Assembly: GCA_003952965.2 (NCBI GenBank)
Contig: CM025851.1
Location: forward strand, 31,696,119 to 31,760,118
DNA from: Morella rubra
Lineage: Eukaryota > Streptophyta > Magnoliopsida > Fagales > Myricaceae
Direction of reading: 5' to 3'
DNA: 64,000 nucleotides
The position numbers and the translations under genes were made by a program. This document shows, in pieces, positions 37,049 to 49,129 of this stretch; the first letter of the stretch is position 1; each line of letters starts with the position of its first letter. The notes under the pieces were generated by a model. It searched no databases, was not told the origin of the DNA, and saw only the letters and a list, made by a program, of their open reading frames with translations.

Positions 37049-37557
37049 TATAAATAGCACTGACAATAAGGCGTGGTTGGCACGTGGGCAGTGGGACCCA
37101 TGAAAGCGAATCAGCTAATATGAAGTCAGGAAGAAGAATAGACACTCGTATGCTATCTCCACGGACAAAAGCTCACGTCCGAGTCTTGGGCCCTACTCTA
37201 CACCGCAAATCCTTATCCGTACCTTCCTGAGAAAGAACGAATTAAAGAGACACTTCTGCGCTGGACCCCAACCTCTCAGCTTTAGCTTTCACGGCCACCA
37301 TGGATTGGCTTCCACGTCGCATAGACATATCTGTACAACCTCGGCCTCTAGCGGGGGGCCCAAACCATCAAAGTCCGCGATGCTTGCTGTCTAGGGTCGC
37401 GTGGCACGTTTGTCCACGACACGTGGGCGGTAGATTTGGACTTGCGTTGGAGGATGCGTGTACGTGGCGGACAGTGACTGTTCGTTCAGCAATGTGATGG
37501 AGATCGTCAGTGGAGGAAATATCTAAAGTTCAAACTTCAAGGGGTTGCTTACACGTG
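37049..37557 (+). promoter_or_regulatory. TATA box plus cluster of G-box/ABRE sites, with a short frame
   Basis: A canonical TATAAATA lies at 37049-37056, just after a pyrimidine patch (CTCTCTCCTCCTCTCG). G-boxes CACGTG occur at 37081-37086, 37420-37425 and 37552-37557, and an ABRE-type ACGTGGC at 37462-37468. A 65-codon frame starts at 37300 in a strong context, GCCACCATGG, and reads MDWLPRRIDISVQP. I do not recognise the peptide. The region is more GC-rich than its surroundings. It could be the promoter and first exon of a stress- or light-responsive gene, or the remains of one. Confidence 0.4.
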
Positions 37558-39661
37558 ATAATTGTCTTTTTTTTTCTCCTGCTCTCAGAATCCTCTAAAT
37601 GTCCAATTCACAGTTATATTCGCTTATAAGTCCCATCACTATCAACAGTACTAAAATCTTTTTTCAATTATACCCTATAATTTAGATTAAAAATTATTAG
37701 TTTAAAAGTAAATTAAGTATATTTTTTATACATAAATTATTAAAATTTTGCCTCCCTAATTATTGATTTTGAGATCTCATAAATCTTCTTCTAGATTATA
37801 TTATATTTTTTATAATCTTTTCTTAGTCTTGTTTGTCGGAATATATTTTCTTTCCGTTCTCAACTTATTTATAAACATTTTTCGTGGTTATTTTTTGGCC
37901 AAGCCACGTAGACTTGGGAGATGGTATCGATTCAGAATTTACTAGTGAATTAGATAAGTCGAATTAAACCCACACGATCAAAATCAAAATATAGCTAATG
38001 TGAAATTAATTTTCATCAGAAAATTAGAAAATGGTGTCCGATAATATCAGTGACTGTTCAAAACTGATGTTTTTCAATCCACCCCCTGTATATTTCGCTT
38101 TTAAGGGCTTCTCAAGATCTTACTTTGATGTGTGACAGCCTCTCTTAACTTGCTCTTCTCTGTCCCTTAAGCATCAGATGGTACACTTTTAGCTTCCTAT
38201 TGCTATCACATTCGATAAAACAAAATGCACGAATGCGGCCTCTAACCAGTGAGCATTTGTTCATTCTAAGCATTCAATTGGTGGACCTGGAAGAACAGCT
38301 TGATTTTATTTGACTTTTTAACACCGACTCTCGAGGTGTCCTGACGGACTTTTTAACAGCTTGATCTCTTTATATATATGGTATTAAAATAATACACATC
38401 TAACTTCAAAGGGATATAATATTGCTCAGAAATTATGATTAATTTGATTTAAGATAATAAAAAGATTCCTCTAAGTTTAGTTTATGCAAGAAGTTTTGAG
38501 TGGTTGGGTTTCGTGGAAAATTTCGTTAAGATAAATAAAATAAAAAAATAAAATAGTCCCTCGATTAATTCTTTCACGAACTCGATTAGAAGGAAGAAAA
38601 GGTTCCTGACGTCAAAACGACAAAGTCCACAGTACAATTACGTTATAGTTTATGACTCCCCAGAAGAGGTTCGTCTTCTTGGGTGTCGTAGAAAAATGAT
38701 ACATGTTGTGTCAGGTACAGTCTCAGTAGTAAACAAGTAGCAACTTCTTCACGTGAATTGTGAGAAACCAATAGCAGTCATCTAGTAGAAGTCCCTCCAT
38801 TTCTCGATGCTCAATGCTGATGCAAAACATACTCCACAACACAAATTAAAAAATAAATTTGGAGAGAGAGACATTATAATATCAGCCAAATTTTCAGAGG
38901 TCGAATCGAGTTGCATCAGCAAGATATTCTGTAACAGACGCAATCTCCTTGAATAAGCAAACTTCTGATTAGAAAAATAAGATGGAATTCTTTATAATTC
39001 AAAGACGAAGCTGTCACCATCCTCAAGGAGCTATGGGGGCCTCAAAAGTCCACAGAGCCATACCGAATTCTGGAGACTTTTTGCCGTCTCTTTTACAGTA
39101 TTCACCAACATTTTTCATATTCTTCTTACCTTTTGGATTAAATTTGATTATAAAATTTTAGAAAAAAATTTTGTCGGTGTTAAAAAAAAATGTATTAGAA
39201 TCGGTGATAAAAATAAAAATAAAATTTTAAAATACGTTTGATAAAAATAAAATTTTGTGAAAATTTTATGATCTAAACACTATGTAAACTATGCACATTT
39301 GTTGGATGTTGCTTCAGAAGCATGAAATATTCGTATCTTTTTGCCATCAAGTTCATTTTATTTGGCAATTGTTTCCAATGTGAAGAGTACTGAACATGCA
39401 TTGAGGTCCATCAGTGGAACAGAGTAAGCACGCAATCCCGCAATGGGAGCTGATTTATTCTGCAAACACGCAAGTGTTTGATATGCTTCGTAGAATAAGC
39501 AAAGAATCGGAAACCCAAAAAGGAGAAAATTCTAACACAAGTTCTGATTAAGTCCAAGGTAATAGGATTTATTGCTTGCTAATCATAATTACAACTGGGA
39601 ACTTAGACATGGCAGAGGGGCATAATCTAGAAGCTAAGAAGCGTATGTGACATATGATAAC
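37558..39661. other. Intergenic, downstream of the HD-Zip gene
   Basis: AT-rich sequence with no recognisable exon. The last part, up to 39661, is probably HD-Zip 3' UTR, since the gene ends there on the minus strand. A terminator cannot be placed. Confidence 0.5.
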
Positions 39662-41388
39662 TCAGTAATTCCAGAAAAAGGGATGATCCTCCGCTGGGAA
39701 TAGGAAATTACAATAATTTGCAGGCGGCTCATCGGTACAAATATCTTCTACTTTTAGGAAGTATCCTTGGGCCAAGGGGATCTTGCTGTGGTTATCTTCT
39801 TCATCTTGTGAGAAATCCGACTGGTCTGGTTCAATGACATGAGAGGAATACGAAGGCTCTCGCAAAGAAGAATGGTTCCCATCAGTGCAACGAGGGCTGA
39901 CGTCCGAGTCAAAGCCATCACTTTTGGCTGAATTTGCATCTTCCTGTTTACATCCCAGTATTGGTACATTGTGCATGTTCTCCGAAACTGCATCCGGAGT
40001 TGCTTCTTCAGGTTCAGCATTTGATAACTTGATGCAGGCATCGACTGGTTCCACATTTTCCATCACTCTCTCTCCGATGAGCAGTTTAGCTTTGAGGGAA
40101 TTAACCTGATTGGAAACGAAATTGTCGAACAAGGAATCATCATTCTGTCAGAAGGGTATAGTTTACACTTCACACCAAACTAGTTCTTGAAAAAGTAAAT
40201 TTTTAATCAAAAGAGGACTAACCTCATTCTTCAAGCTTTCCTTTTCCTTGAGGAGATTGTCATAGTCAACCTTGAGCCTATCATAGCTAGTTTTCAAAGA
40301 GCCAAAGTCCTTTTCCAGTTGTTTTGTCTTAAATCGAGCCCGCCGGTTTTGAAACCAAATGGCCACTTGCCGAGTCTGCAAGCCAAGTTCCTTTGCAAGT
40401 TGGACCTTCCTCTCTGGTTCAAGCTTGTTCTCCAACTCAAAACTTCTCTCAAGAAGCTGAACTTGGTTGGGGCTAAGCCGCCTTTTCTTTCCGGGTTGAT
40501 GAAAGCACCCATCATAATCCTCCTCAACGTTATCATCTTTATCGAGCGGTGGGAAAAATGGTCTCGCTGTCCTGTCTCCCCCATTAACATCCTCGTAATC
40601 AACCATGGAGTTTGAAGCTGAATTAAAGGAACCCGAATTTAGTTAATTTGGTCATAATATCCAAGTTCCTTACATTTTTCATGTTGGTCACATCGAATGC
40701 AAAATTTACAGAGGGGTTTCCGAAAGGAAATAAATTAAATTAACATCCTAAGCATCTGCTACCGACCCTACATATGCTCTACCAGGCATAATCCCAGAAT
40801 GAGTCACCAATCACGGCAGATCAATCAAGGCGAGAGTAAATTAGAACACACATTGACACAGACGCAGCGGTTTCACTTCAGACACTATGAAAGCTTCGAA
40901 CTTCAATTCTCAATATGTTGGACTAAACGTGGGTTCTCTGTTCGCAACCAAAATCATCAACGCATAATCGAATTTCACACAAATAAAGCACAACAGAGAA
41001 AACAGGCAGAAACAAATACTCCAATGACGGTGGGAAACAACCAAGATCAACAAACAGGAACTCACACTGTGGGAGGACTAATTTACAACCAACATCAACC
41101 AAAAATTTCCCGTTAGTGTATATGACGAATAAGTTTTAAAATACGAAAACATAAAGCAAGAACTCCACAACAAAGAAGACACAGGACGGGAGGATAATAG
41201 CTCAAGCCTTAAAAGGCCCCAAAGCGAACGACAAACTTGCACCACAGCTTTGGAAAATTACCGTGCAAAGAGTGATTAGAGCTGGGAATCCATAGAGGCT
41301 CAAGAACCTCAGAAGAACAAGGCAACCTTTCTTTTTGAAGTAAGACGCTTATGTTTGACGTACCCCCATAGAGTTCACTATCCGCCAT
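39662..41388 (-). CDS. HD-Zip class I homeodomain-leucine zipper transcription factor
   Basis: Nuclear DNA-binding factor of about 334 residues in three exons: 41388-41262 ([12 protein letters not shown]...), 40617-40223 and 40144-39662. The homeodomain starts near residue 86 with [20 protein letters not shown] and has the recognition helix [16 protein letters not shown]; an adjoining leucine zipper continues [20 protein letters not shown] with leucines spaced by seven. The C-terminal part is acidic and ends with an aromatic, AHA-like tail ([14 protein letters not shown]), as in other class I members. The residue F in [10 protein letters not shown], where most class I proteins have W, is shared with Arabidopsis ATHB54 as I recall it, and the neighbours agree with that position (At1g27045). 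Intron 1 is about 640 bp. Class II or III membership is excluded by the lack of CPSCE and START parts. Confidence 0.9.
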
Positions 41389-41414
41389 AGATTCCCCTTT
41401 TGTTATCGAAATTT

Positions 41415-41456
41415 TCAGTTCAGAATTTCAATTCTCAGAGGACTTTTAACGGTCAT
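41415..41456 (-). promoter_or_regulatory. Short uORF (13 codons) in the HD-Zip leader
   Basis: ATG at 41456 reads MTVKSPLRIEILN and then stops, 27 bases before the main start at 41388. No sign of conservation is available from this window. It would reduce initiation at the main start if the leader is transcribed as one piece. Confidence 0.45.
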
Positions 41457-41508
41457 ATTCTAGAAAGAAAAAGCAACGGCAATAGACTTTTGCCCCGGAA
41501 ATGGAATT

Positions 41509-41589
41509 TCAAAGCCTATGACGGAAGAAGCGGGAGGTGAGGATCACTGCAATGTGAGAAGTTTGAGAGTGCGCAGTCCTCACACCCAT
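41509..41589 (-). promoter_or_regulatory. Candidate regulatory uORF (26 codons) in the HD-Zip leader
   Basis: ATG at 41589 opens a frame of 26 residues, beginning MGVRTAHSQTSH and ending SRFFRHRL, then a stop about 120 bases before the main ATG. Arabidopsis ATHB1, another class I HD-Zip gene, is known to carry a peptide uORF that represses its translation. Whether this one is homologous needs comparison; I infer regulation from position and length only. A TATA-like TTATAAAG on the complementary strand near 41786-41793 would place the transcript start near 41755, so the uORF lies inside the leader. Confidence 0.5.
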
Positions 41590-41785
41590 CACTCAGAAGC
41601 AGTTGTAGAAATTCAGTGCGTCAGAGAAATAATTTCTTGGCAAAGACGGAAGACGTGCTCTGTGGGTGTGAAGGGAGGCAGGATGAGGATTTAGCGTTTG
41701 GATCGGAGAGCTCTAAATTTGAGAACTTCTGGGGGAGGAAGGGAGAGAAAATGAGATTCTTCTCTGGGGTGGAGAGCATGGGGGG

Positions 41786-41793
41786 TTATAAAG
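41786..41793 (-). promoter_or_regulatory. TATA-like box of the HD-Zip gene
   Basis: On the minus strand CTTTATAA lies about 400 bp upstream of the HD-Zip start codon. A start roughly 30 bases downstream would give a leader of about 365 bases that includes both uORFs. Confidence 0.4.
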
Positions 41794-41799
41794 AGCCTA

Positions 41800-43148
41800 G
41801 CGAAAGGTTTGCAGGTTTTCTTTTTCTTATTTGAGGAGTGGACAGGCTGAATGCGAAGTTACCGTCATGTCCACTTATGTACAAAGTAACGAAACAAGCA
41901 AATTAATCATGGTCTTGTTATTCCAAACAAGCTTTTTTTTTTTTTTTTTTTTGTCGGCAATGAGTATTATTTCAAAGGATAAATGTCAAATTGATTCCTG
42001 TAATATAATATAAAATTATTTTGTTTCCGTAACAAGAAAACTATAAACTTAGTCCTCGTAATACTCTATTTATTTCGTTATTCGTCCCTCTTCTTGAATC
42101 TGATAGTTCACTCGACGAAATGCACTCCACATCAGCCCTATTGTCATGTCATCTCTCAAGTTAGCTCAATATCCTATTTGACATGTCAGATTAAAGTTTT
42201 CCGCCTGACCTTATAATCTTAGTTATAAGCGAATCCTAACACGTACTCCTTAACACTTAACGCAAATTCAAAATAAGCAGCTTCTTCCTTCACCTTCTCG
42301 CTAATGGCGTCTTGGACCATCACTGCATCGGAATGTAATCCAACCCATCAGCGAACCTGAAAAGCTCTCTAAAGCCAACAAGGGGAACATCCTCAGATAA
42401 AAATATAAAATTTTATTCAAATCATCTCATTACTCTTTTTCACCGACTTCAATACCTCAAAATTTTAACCACTTAAAAATTTTAACACTCAAATTTTCTG
42501 TACTGTTTTGTATATGTTAAAACAAAAGGTAATATATTATAAACCACTTAGAAAATACGATGCTAGCCAAACGTTTTACACATTTTTTATTCTAAAACTC
42601 ATTTTAGTCTCTCTTGTAACCTTTCATTTTTTCGACCTCTTTCTTTAAGCATCTCTTGATTAAGATTCTCTCTCACACACAAATGGTAACATAATCAAAC
42701 AAATAATTAATTAATTAATTATGAGTGAAAGTATGACAGTAAATATCATATCACGACCAAAGTTAAGTAAAGATAGTTGGTCAATAACTCTGGCGTAAGC
42801 CTGTATGAAATTGTATGTGCTTTAAGTTGGTTCACTTCACGTGAGTTTGTGGTGTAGTGATTGTAGTATGTAGTATCTCTCTTTATATAAAAAAAAATGA
42901 TGCCAATTATTTTATGCTTAATTATATAAATAAAGAACTGTTATGCAAGCTAAATTTTGAAGAAGAAAAAATATGCATTTTCTGTGTAATAACAGGGTGC
43001 AAAAATAACGGTGGATAATATTTTGAGTTTGAAAAAAAAAAGGAAATAACAAATCACATAGACTGACAAGGGCAATATCGGTAAAACAAGGTTGTGAGCC
43101 GTGAGGAGACGTAGATGACAACGAGGGGAGACTGGAGAGGAGGAGGGG
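41800..43148. other. Intergenic, upstream of the HD-Zip gene
   Basis: Mostly AT-rich. A T-run at 41932-41952 and a stretch around 41980-42110 of the type '...TTGATTCCTGTAATA...TTAGTCCTCGTAATA...', which looks like an old interspersed repeat but cannot be assigned. No exons seen. Confidence 0.45.
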
Positions 43149-43168
43149 AGAGAGAGAGAGAGAGAGAG
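43149..43168 (+). repeat. (GA)n microsatellite
   Basis: Ten GA units, positioned about 50 bases before the ATG of the small frame at 43220. GA-rich leaders are common in plant transcripts, so this could be part of a 5' UTR, though the transcript itself is not proven. Confidence 0.9.
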
Positions 43169-43219
43169 CCGTCCAATCGGTCGTATCAGATTAGGAGCTC
43201 GCAATTCAGGGCGAGGGAG

Positions 43220-43447
43220 ATGACTCCCCAATCCCCATCGGCATCCCTAGATGGCCTAACCTGCCCGTTTCTCAACCCACTTTTCAGAGTAGCGGCCTCG
43301 TCTATGAACGTGGCTCTGTTTGGCTCCACCGGCACCACCGTCCATCGAGCCGCCACGTTTTCTCTTGCTGATTCTTTTAATTCTTTTATATTTATTTCCC
43401 AAATTAGAATTTTAAAATTTCGAGCTGGGCAATCCCTGCTTTGCTGA
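43220..43447 (+). CDS. Hypothetical short frame, possible first exon
   Basis: The frame begins MTPQSPSASLDGLTCPFLN and continues VAASSMNVALFGSTG, then becomes AT-rich and less protein-like after about residue 52. Base composition is GC-rich only over the first 155 bases (43220-43375), as in an exon that then reads into an intron. A donor could lie near the end of the GC-rich part, but none is clear. I do not recognise the family. It could be a remnant of a duplicated gene. Confidence 0.25.
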   Translation: MTPQSPSASLDGLTCPFLNPLFRVAASSMNVALFGSTGTTVHRAATFSLADSFNSFIFISQIRILKFRAGQSLLC

Positions 43448-43559
43448 GTTTTTGCCATATATTTTCTTGTTCTAATTATTTTAAGAGCCAAGGAAAAAGA
43501 AAGAAGTAAGCCATCTTCGTGGTAAAATTTAGTCTTATAGACTATAGCACTCCCCAATA

Positions 43560-46500
43560 AAAGAAGGAAAAGAGAAGAAGAAAGATAGTGAATAGGATCA
43601 TATACTTACTTGGAAAAAAAAAGAAAGAATGTATAGTTTAAATTTTTTTACTTACTTGGATTTGTAACTGCTTAATGGATATATAACCACGTTATAGATT
43701 GGCCAGCCTATAACTTACTTGTTGATTAAGTGTAGATTAATTTAAGTGTCCGAAGTTAATGTTAGTACTATTTTGTTCAATTAATGTAGAACAATTTCGT
43801 TCTTTCATGATATTTGTAGCTAAAATTTTCTTAGTTCACCTATATTGGGAATAATTTTTTTAACAAAATTATATATGCTTTTTGAATGTTTATAAAAATA
43901 GGTAGATAATAGAAAAATGTTTGTAATTTTATCATTTCATTTGAGACTCATGTCAAAGAGTCAATCTTTTTAATTTTTGTAGACTTTATTTTTGTGAGTG
44001 ATTTTTCCATCCTTTTTGTCCTTTGGGCGTGCACGAATTTACTTGGGTATCAGCTTGCAGATCCCAATATCCGATCCTCTTCATCAATAAATTTTCACAA
44101 TTTAATTGATACATGTGGGGAGAGGTCACTCCACGTGTTGATTTACTTATGCTAATGAGAGTGAGTTCAGTATTACCATCCAGAGCAAGTCTTTAACTTA
44201 ACTACTACTCAAGTCGTGTGACCGTTTGATAATCTAAAATTTATCGCAAGTATGCTAGAGCTCAGTGTATAAAGATCGAAAGCAATGAATATATTTTTAA
44301 TTTCTACCTTATCCAATATATTTTATTTATTTATATATTATTCAATCACAGACTTTATTCCATATATTTTAGGTTTACACATGGAGAACCCATCCATTTA
44401 GGAATTATGAAAAAACAGATTCATGTCTATGTTTAAGCGTCGAAAAAGACAGGTAAATTGACTGATGGGCTTGAATTGAAAATAAAAAGTGTTCAAATAT
44501 TCATGTTTAAACTAATTGGTTCCACTAAATTTTACAATAAAAAAATGGGTTTTCCGATGAGAATTGTTGTTTGCTATAAAAACTGATCATTTGTAAATCA
44601 TATCTTTTGTAAATATATATATATATAAAGTCGCTGATCAGGTCACAAGGTTTGGGTGTATCATGAGAGTTTAGTCAATTTGGTTTGTAGGCCGAACCAA
44701 ACTTCAGTTAGCCATGTAGGTAGCTAGCCTTGAAGCCAATTCTTAAGACCAGCATGAGTTTGTTGACATATTGTCGAAAATTTAGAGCGAGTCTCCTTAT
44801 AATTTCACAGTCTACTTATTTTCTCCTCCTTTTGGTTTGGTTAGTCAAACCCGATAAATTGCGATTGTCATAGCGCGTCTAGTGCGTGTACAAATGAATT
44901 TCAGTACTGCACGGTCAAACGACTTTTGTAGTCGTAGCCTCCTAGGAAGGCTAGCTAGTGCGTGCGTAGAGATCCGTTAAAACTCTATTTATTTTAGTAA
45001 AATTTTATGCGTAATTGAAGAAAATCACCCATTGACATCCGTTGCATATAGTACCTACGTTACTTTTTCTGTATAGTCGGTTATAATGAAGTTTTTCACT
45101 TCTTTCTTTTTTTTTAACCAAAAAAATTATGGTCACTTGTTCACGTAGATTTAGACAGATCTGATTAATATTCATACGAGTTAATTCAACGTGACAATAA
45201 ATTTTGAAGGGATTGACTGGTACACAAATCAGTCCACATTTAAATTGCAAGTTTTTTCACGTAAGTAGTTGAACTCGTAAGTGTTTGTCTAACCCATGCT
45301 CTCGAAGACATCCGCTTTCAACTTTCGCTTTTACTAAGTTCTCCAATTTCTACGCTGATGACGATGTACATTATTATCTTCATAGGTCTCGAAATTCAAT
45401 GCTGAAAGTATATTGTCTTCCTTAAGAGCCGCAACGAAGAAAATGGGAAACCATGTTTAGAAACCAAGCTAGATCTTGGAAAAGCGCAAAGAAAGAGAAT
45501 TCGAGTCAGAGGACTGGATATGGTTAATGGTTCGATGCCATCGTTTTCATAGTCTCTTTGTATGAAACAGATCGATGAAGTTTGAAGAGTAGCTGATCAA
45601 TTTGGTGCGATGAAGTCAAAGCTGGTGGGTGCGAGAGTCTTTACTTCTTTCGAGATCGATGTAACGTATGTTGATTGAATAATTGATATCAAAGCGTATA
45701 GTTTCTTCCAGTTTACATCCTAGCGTTGATTTGAGGCACCTATATTAATTGCTAGCTACCATGAAAGTAAGTACATTATATATATCTTTAGAGTCCAACA
45801 TCCAGAAAAAGGAACCAGAGGCGCCACATTTTATATATGGTACGGAATCAGTGGATTTTAGCTGTCATCTTTTGATGATCATGACTCCATTTTGCCAAAA
45901 AATAGCCCCACTAATTAATGTTGAAAGGGGATTTGTTTTTTTCTTTTTTGGAAAAGGGTTTTCGGCTATGATAATTCAATGTCTTGTGGAGCAATTCGTT
46001 TATCACGGGACAATATCCTAGTACGTCCACCCTGTTGTTTTATTGTTTATATCTATAGTATGCTTTGGAGCCTCCCTGTCCCATATCATCCAATGCTATG
46101 GATTTGGCCGAAACAGAGATTAATGGTCATAGCTAGCTAATTCCAATAGCTTTTGTGGTGTGGTAGCTAGGGATCGATGTTATCCGCGATACTGTACGGC
46201 GTGTTCTGTATATCATCATCATGAGCACAGAACATGATGGTATGTTCCTCTTCTGTTCCAGTACTGCACAGAACATGATGGTATGGTCCTTGTGTTAACG
46301 GTCTGCAGATAGCCACCAATTTTGATTGTTAAAATTTTAGGTACGAGAAATTTATGAAAAGTTAAGATAACATAATTAAAAAAAAAAAAAAAAAAAAAGG
46401 TAAAAAATAAAAAATAAATATTTTTATAAAAGATAAATTATTTTATAAATTTTTTAGTCGGCTATATATTTTTACAATCAAAAAACACATGATACATCTG

Positions 46501-47026
46501 TATAAATACTATACTCCACTAAAGAAAAGCAGCATGGCCTGCAGCTTTTAGAGTCTACTAGACCTTTAACTTTTGCCTGCGACATGGGTTGCTGCTTCTG
46601 GTGCGCTCGTGTATTTTGTGGACAAAAGTGGAGTCCGCCATGTGATGTTTCATCTTTCTTATAGTGTAGAAAGTGGAGACTACAAGCCCATGATCTTATC
46701 CAGCCGCCGCCAGTTCTCTGCAGACAGAACTCACATTTTTAACCAGCGTTTAACAATTTATATTTTAACAGTAACAATTTCCTAAAGCTGATGCAGTTGT
46801 TAGGCCATACAGACTTTAAGGCTTACCATTTCGTTGTCTTGGGAGGAGATCGAGCATAGAAGACCCAAATTTGTTTATTTAATTAAAAAGAAGAAAAAAG
46901 AAAGAAGAAGAAATTCATGGCTAATTGTGTAATTTTTCTCTGTTTAAACTTCAATCAAATGCCGGTGAGGAAAATTTCTGACCGACCGCGAGGCCCTAAG
47001 AGACGCTTGCTTCTGAGTCGCTGGAC
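43560..47026. other. Intergenic, upstream of the PPR gene
   Basis: AT-rich, with an (AT)n stretch near 44617 and an A-run at 46378-46398. A 20-odd base phrase containing CAGAACATGATGGTATG occurs twice, at about 46227 and 46268. No coding region recognised. The last part should contain the PPR promoter and leader. Confidence 0.5.
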
Positions 47027-48875
47027 ATGAACTCCCTAAGATGCATGGCGAAGGACGTCATTTCCCTCGTAGATTCCGACACCGTCATCAAAGAACTGAA
47101 GCAAATCCACGCCCAACTGCTTCTCAACGGTTTTCTTAACGACCCTCATCTCCTAGGCCAATTTGTAGCCGCCGTAGCCCTCAAGAACCCCTGCAATCTT
47201 GATTATTCCAATCAAGTCCTGGACCAATGCGAGAACCCTACCCTCTTCCCCTTGAACTGTATGATCAGAGCCTACTCCAAAAGCTCAACCCCTCAAAAGA
47301 GTTTTCAATTCTATCACAGAATTCTACGATCCAGGAGTAATCTCTCGCCCGATAACTACACTTTCAACTTCTTGGTTCGCACTTGCGCGCAGCTCGTGGC
47401 AAGTGAGACGGGTCTGTCTGTACATGGTGCGCTTTTAAAATATGGGTTTGAGCACGACCCGCATATTCAAAGTGGGTTGATTTTCATGTACGCAGAATTG
47501 AGTTGCTTGAGTTCGTGTCATCGCGTTTTCGGAGAAATTCCTGAGCCAGATCTGGTGTCCCAGACGGCGATGGTGAGCGCTTGTGCCAAATGTCGCGATG
47601 TTCGTTTCGCCAGAGAGTTGTTTGATATAATGCCAAAGAGAGACCCCATTGCATGGAATGCGATGATTTCAGGGTATGCTCAGTGTGGGAAATCAAAGGA
47701 GGCATTGGATTTATTTCATTTGATGCAAATGGAGGGTGTGAGGATTAATGAGGTTTCTATGGTTTCGGTTTTATCTGCGTGTACCCACTTAGGTGCATTG
47801 GATCAAGGGAGATGGGCGCATGCATATATAGAGAGAAACAAGCTAAGGATGACAGTCACGCTGGGGACCGCACTGATTGACATGTATGCAAAATGTGGAA
47901 ACGTGAATAAGGCCATGGAGGTTTTCTGGGAAATGAAAGAAAAGAATGTGTATACTTGGACTAGTGCCATGGGTGGGCTAGCCATGAATGGATGTGGTGA
48001 GAGGTGTCTTGAACTTTTTTCCCTTATGAAACAAGAGGGGGTTCAGCCCAATGAGGTCACATTTGTTTCTGTTCTTAGAGGTTGTAGTGTGGTTGGACTC
48101 GTCGAAGAAGGCCGTGAGCATTTTGAGTCAATAAGCAAAGTGTATGGTATTGACCCCAAACTTGAACACTATGGCTGTATGGTGGATTTATATGGTAGAG
48201 CTGGCCGCTTAGATGAAGCCTTAAACTTCATCAACAACATGCCTGTGAATCCTCATGCTGGTGCTTGGGGAGCCTTGCTTAATGCTTGCAGAATGTATAA
48301 GAATGTGGATATGGGTGTGAAATTGCCTCGAGAAAGCTAGTGGATCTGGAGGCCCAGAATCACTGTGCTTATGTTCTCCTATCGAATATGTATGCTGATT
48401 CCAAGAAGTGGGAAAGGGTTAGTGGTGTGCGAGAGACTATGAAGGCCAAGGCTGTGAGAAAGCTTCCTGGTTGTAGTGTTATAGAGGTCGACGGTGAAGT
48501 TCATGAGTTCTTTGTTGGGGATGAGTCCCACCCAAGGTATGATGAAATTGAGATGATGTTGGCAGAGATCTCAAAGCGGCTGAAATTAACAGGTTATGTT
48601 GCGGACACCAATCCCGTGCTGTTTGATATAGACGAGGAAGAGAAGAGGATGCTTTGAATAAACATAGTGAGAAGGTAGCCATTGCTTTTGGTCTGATCGC
48701 TTTGAAGGAGGGTGTACCCATTAGGATTGTGAAGAACCTCAGGGTTTGTTTGGATTGCCATGAAGTAATAAAAATTATATCTAAAACTTTTAACAGAGAG
48801 ATTGTTGTTGTGAGAGACAGGAATAGGTTTCACCATTTCAAAGACGGTAACTGTTCTTGTAAGAATTATTGGTGA
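47027..48875 (+). CDS. DYW-type pentatricopeptide repeat (PPR) protein, At5g40405-like, with two frame breaks
   Basis: Intronless PLS-class PPR gene of about 615 codons. It starts [18 protein letters not shown] and follows the layout of Arabidopsis At5g40405 as I recall it, through [15 protein letters not shown], many PPR units ([56 protein letters not shown]), an E/E+ region ([18 protein letters not shown]) and a DYW deaminase-like end with the HSEK...CLDCHEV zinc-ligand pattern and NCSCKNYW. Such proteins edit C to U in organelle transcripts. The frame shifts twice: near 48320-48335 (ORF ends KLPRES) and near 48645-48656 (ends EEKRML). Each fits loss of one base, in an A run and in a G-rich stretch, with perfect family sequence resuming. 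So either two real disabling changes or two sequence errors. Last residues are NYW instead of DYW. Confidence 0.85.
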
Positions 48876-49129
48876 AATAACTTTATGCAATAACTTTTCC
48901 TTTGACTAGGATAGCAATGATTTTCCAGATGGTATCCAGGGAACTAGCCTGATCTTATTTGTAAGATTGGCAATGGATTCGGGGTGGCATGCTCGCAACA
49001 TTGCAGTGCACCGAGGAAAAATCCCAGATGTCTTGGAGCTGGGTAGGGAGACTCTGACAATGAGGGGATTCTAGGAGCATAACAGTGTGTGGGAGATTAG
49101 CAGAGATCATGGGAAAACCTGGAAGTCTC
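48876..49129 (+). other. 3' flank of the PPR gene
   Basis: No coding sequence recognised. It probably begins as PPR 3' UTR and runs into the decayed RNase H-like remnant. Confidence 0.4.

Noticed and set aside
41980-42110. Possible interspersed repeat with '...CCTGTAATA...CCTCGTAATA...' phrases
   Set aside because: No clear ends, target duplication or coding remains, so not called as an element.
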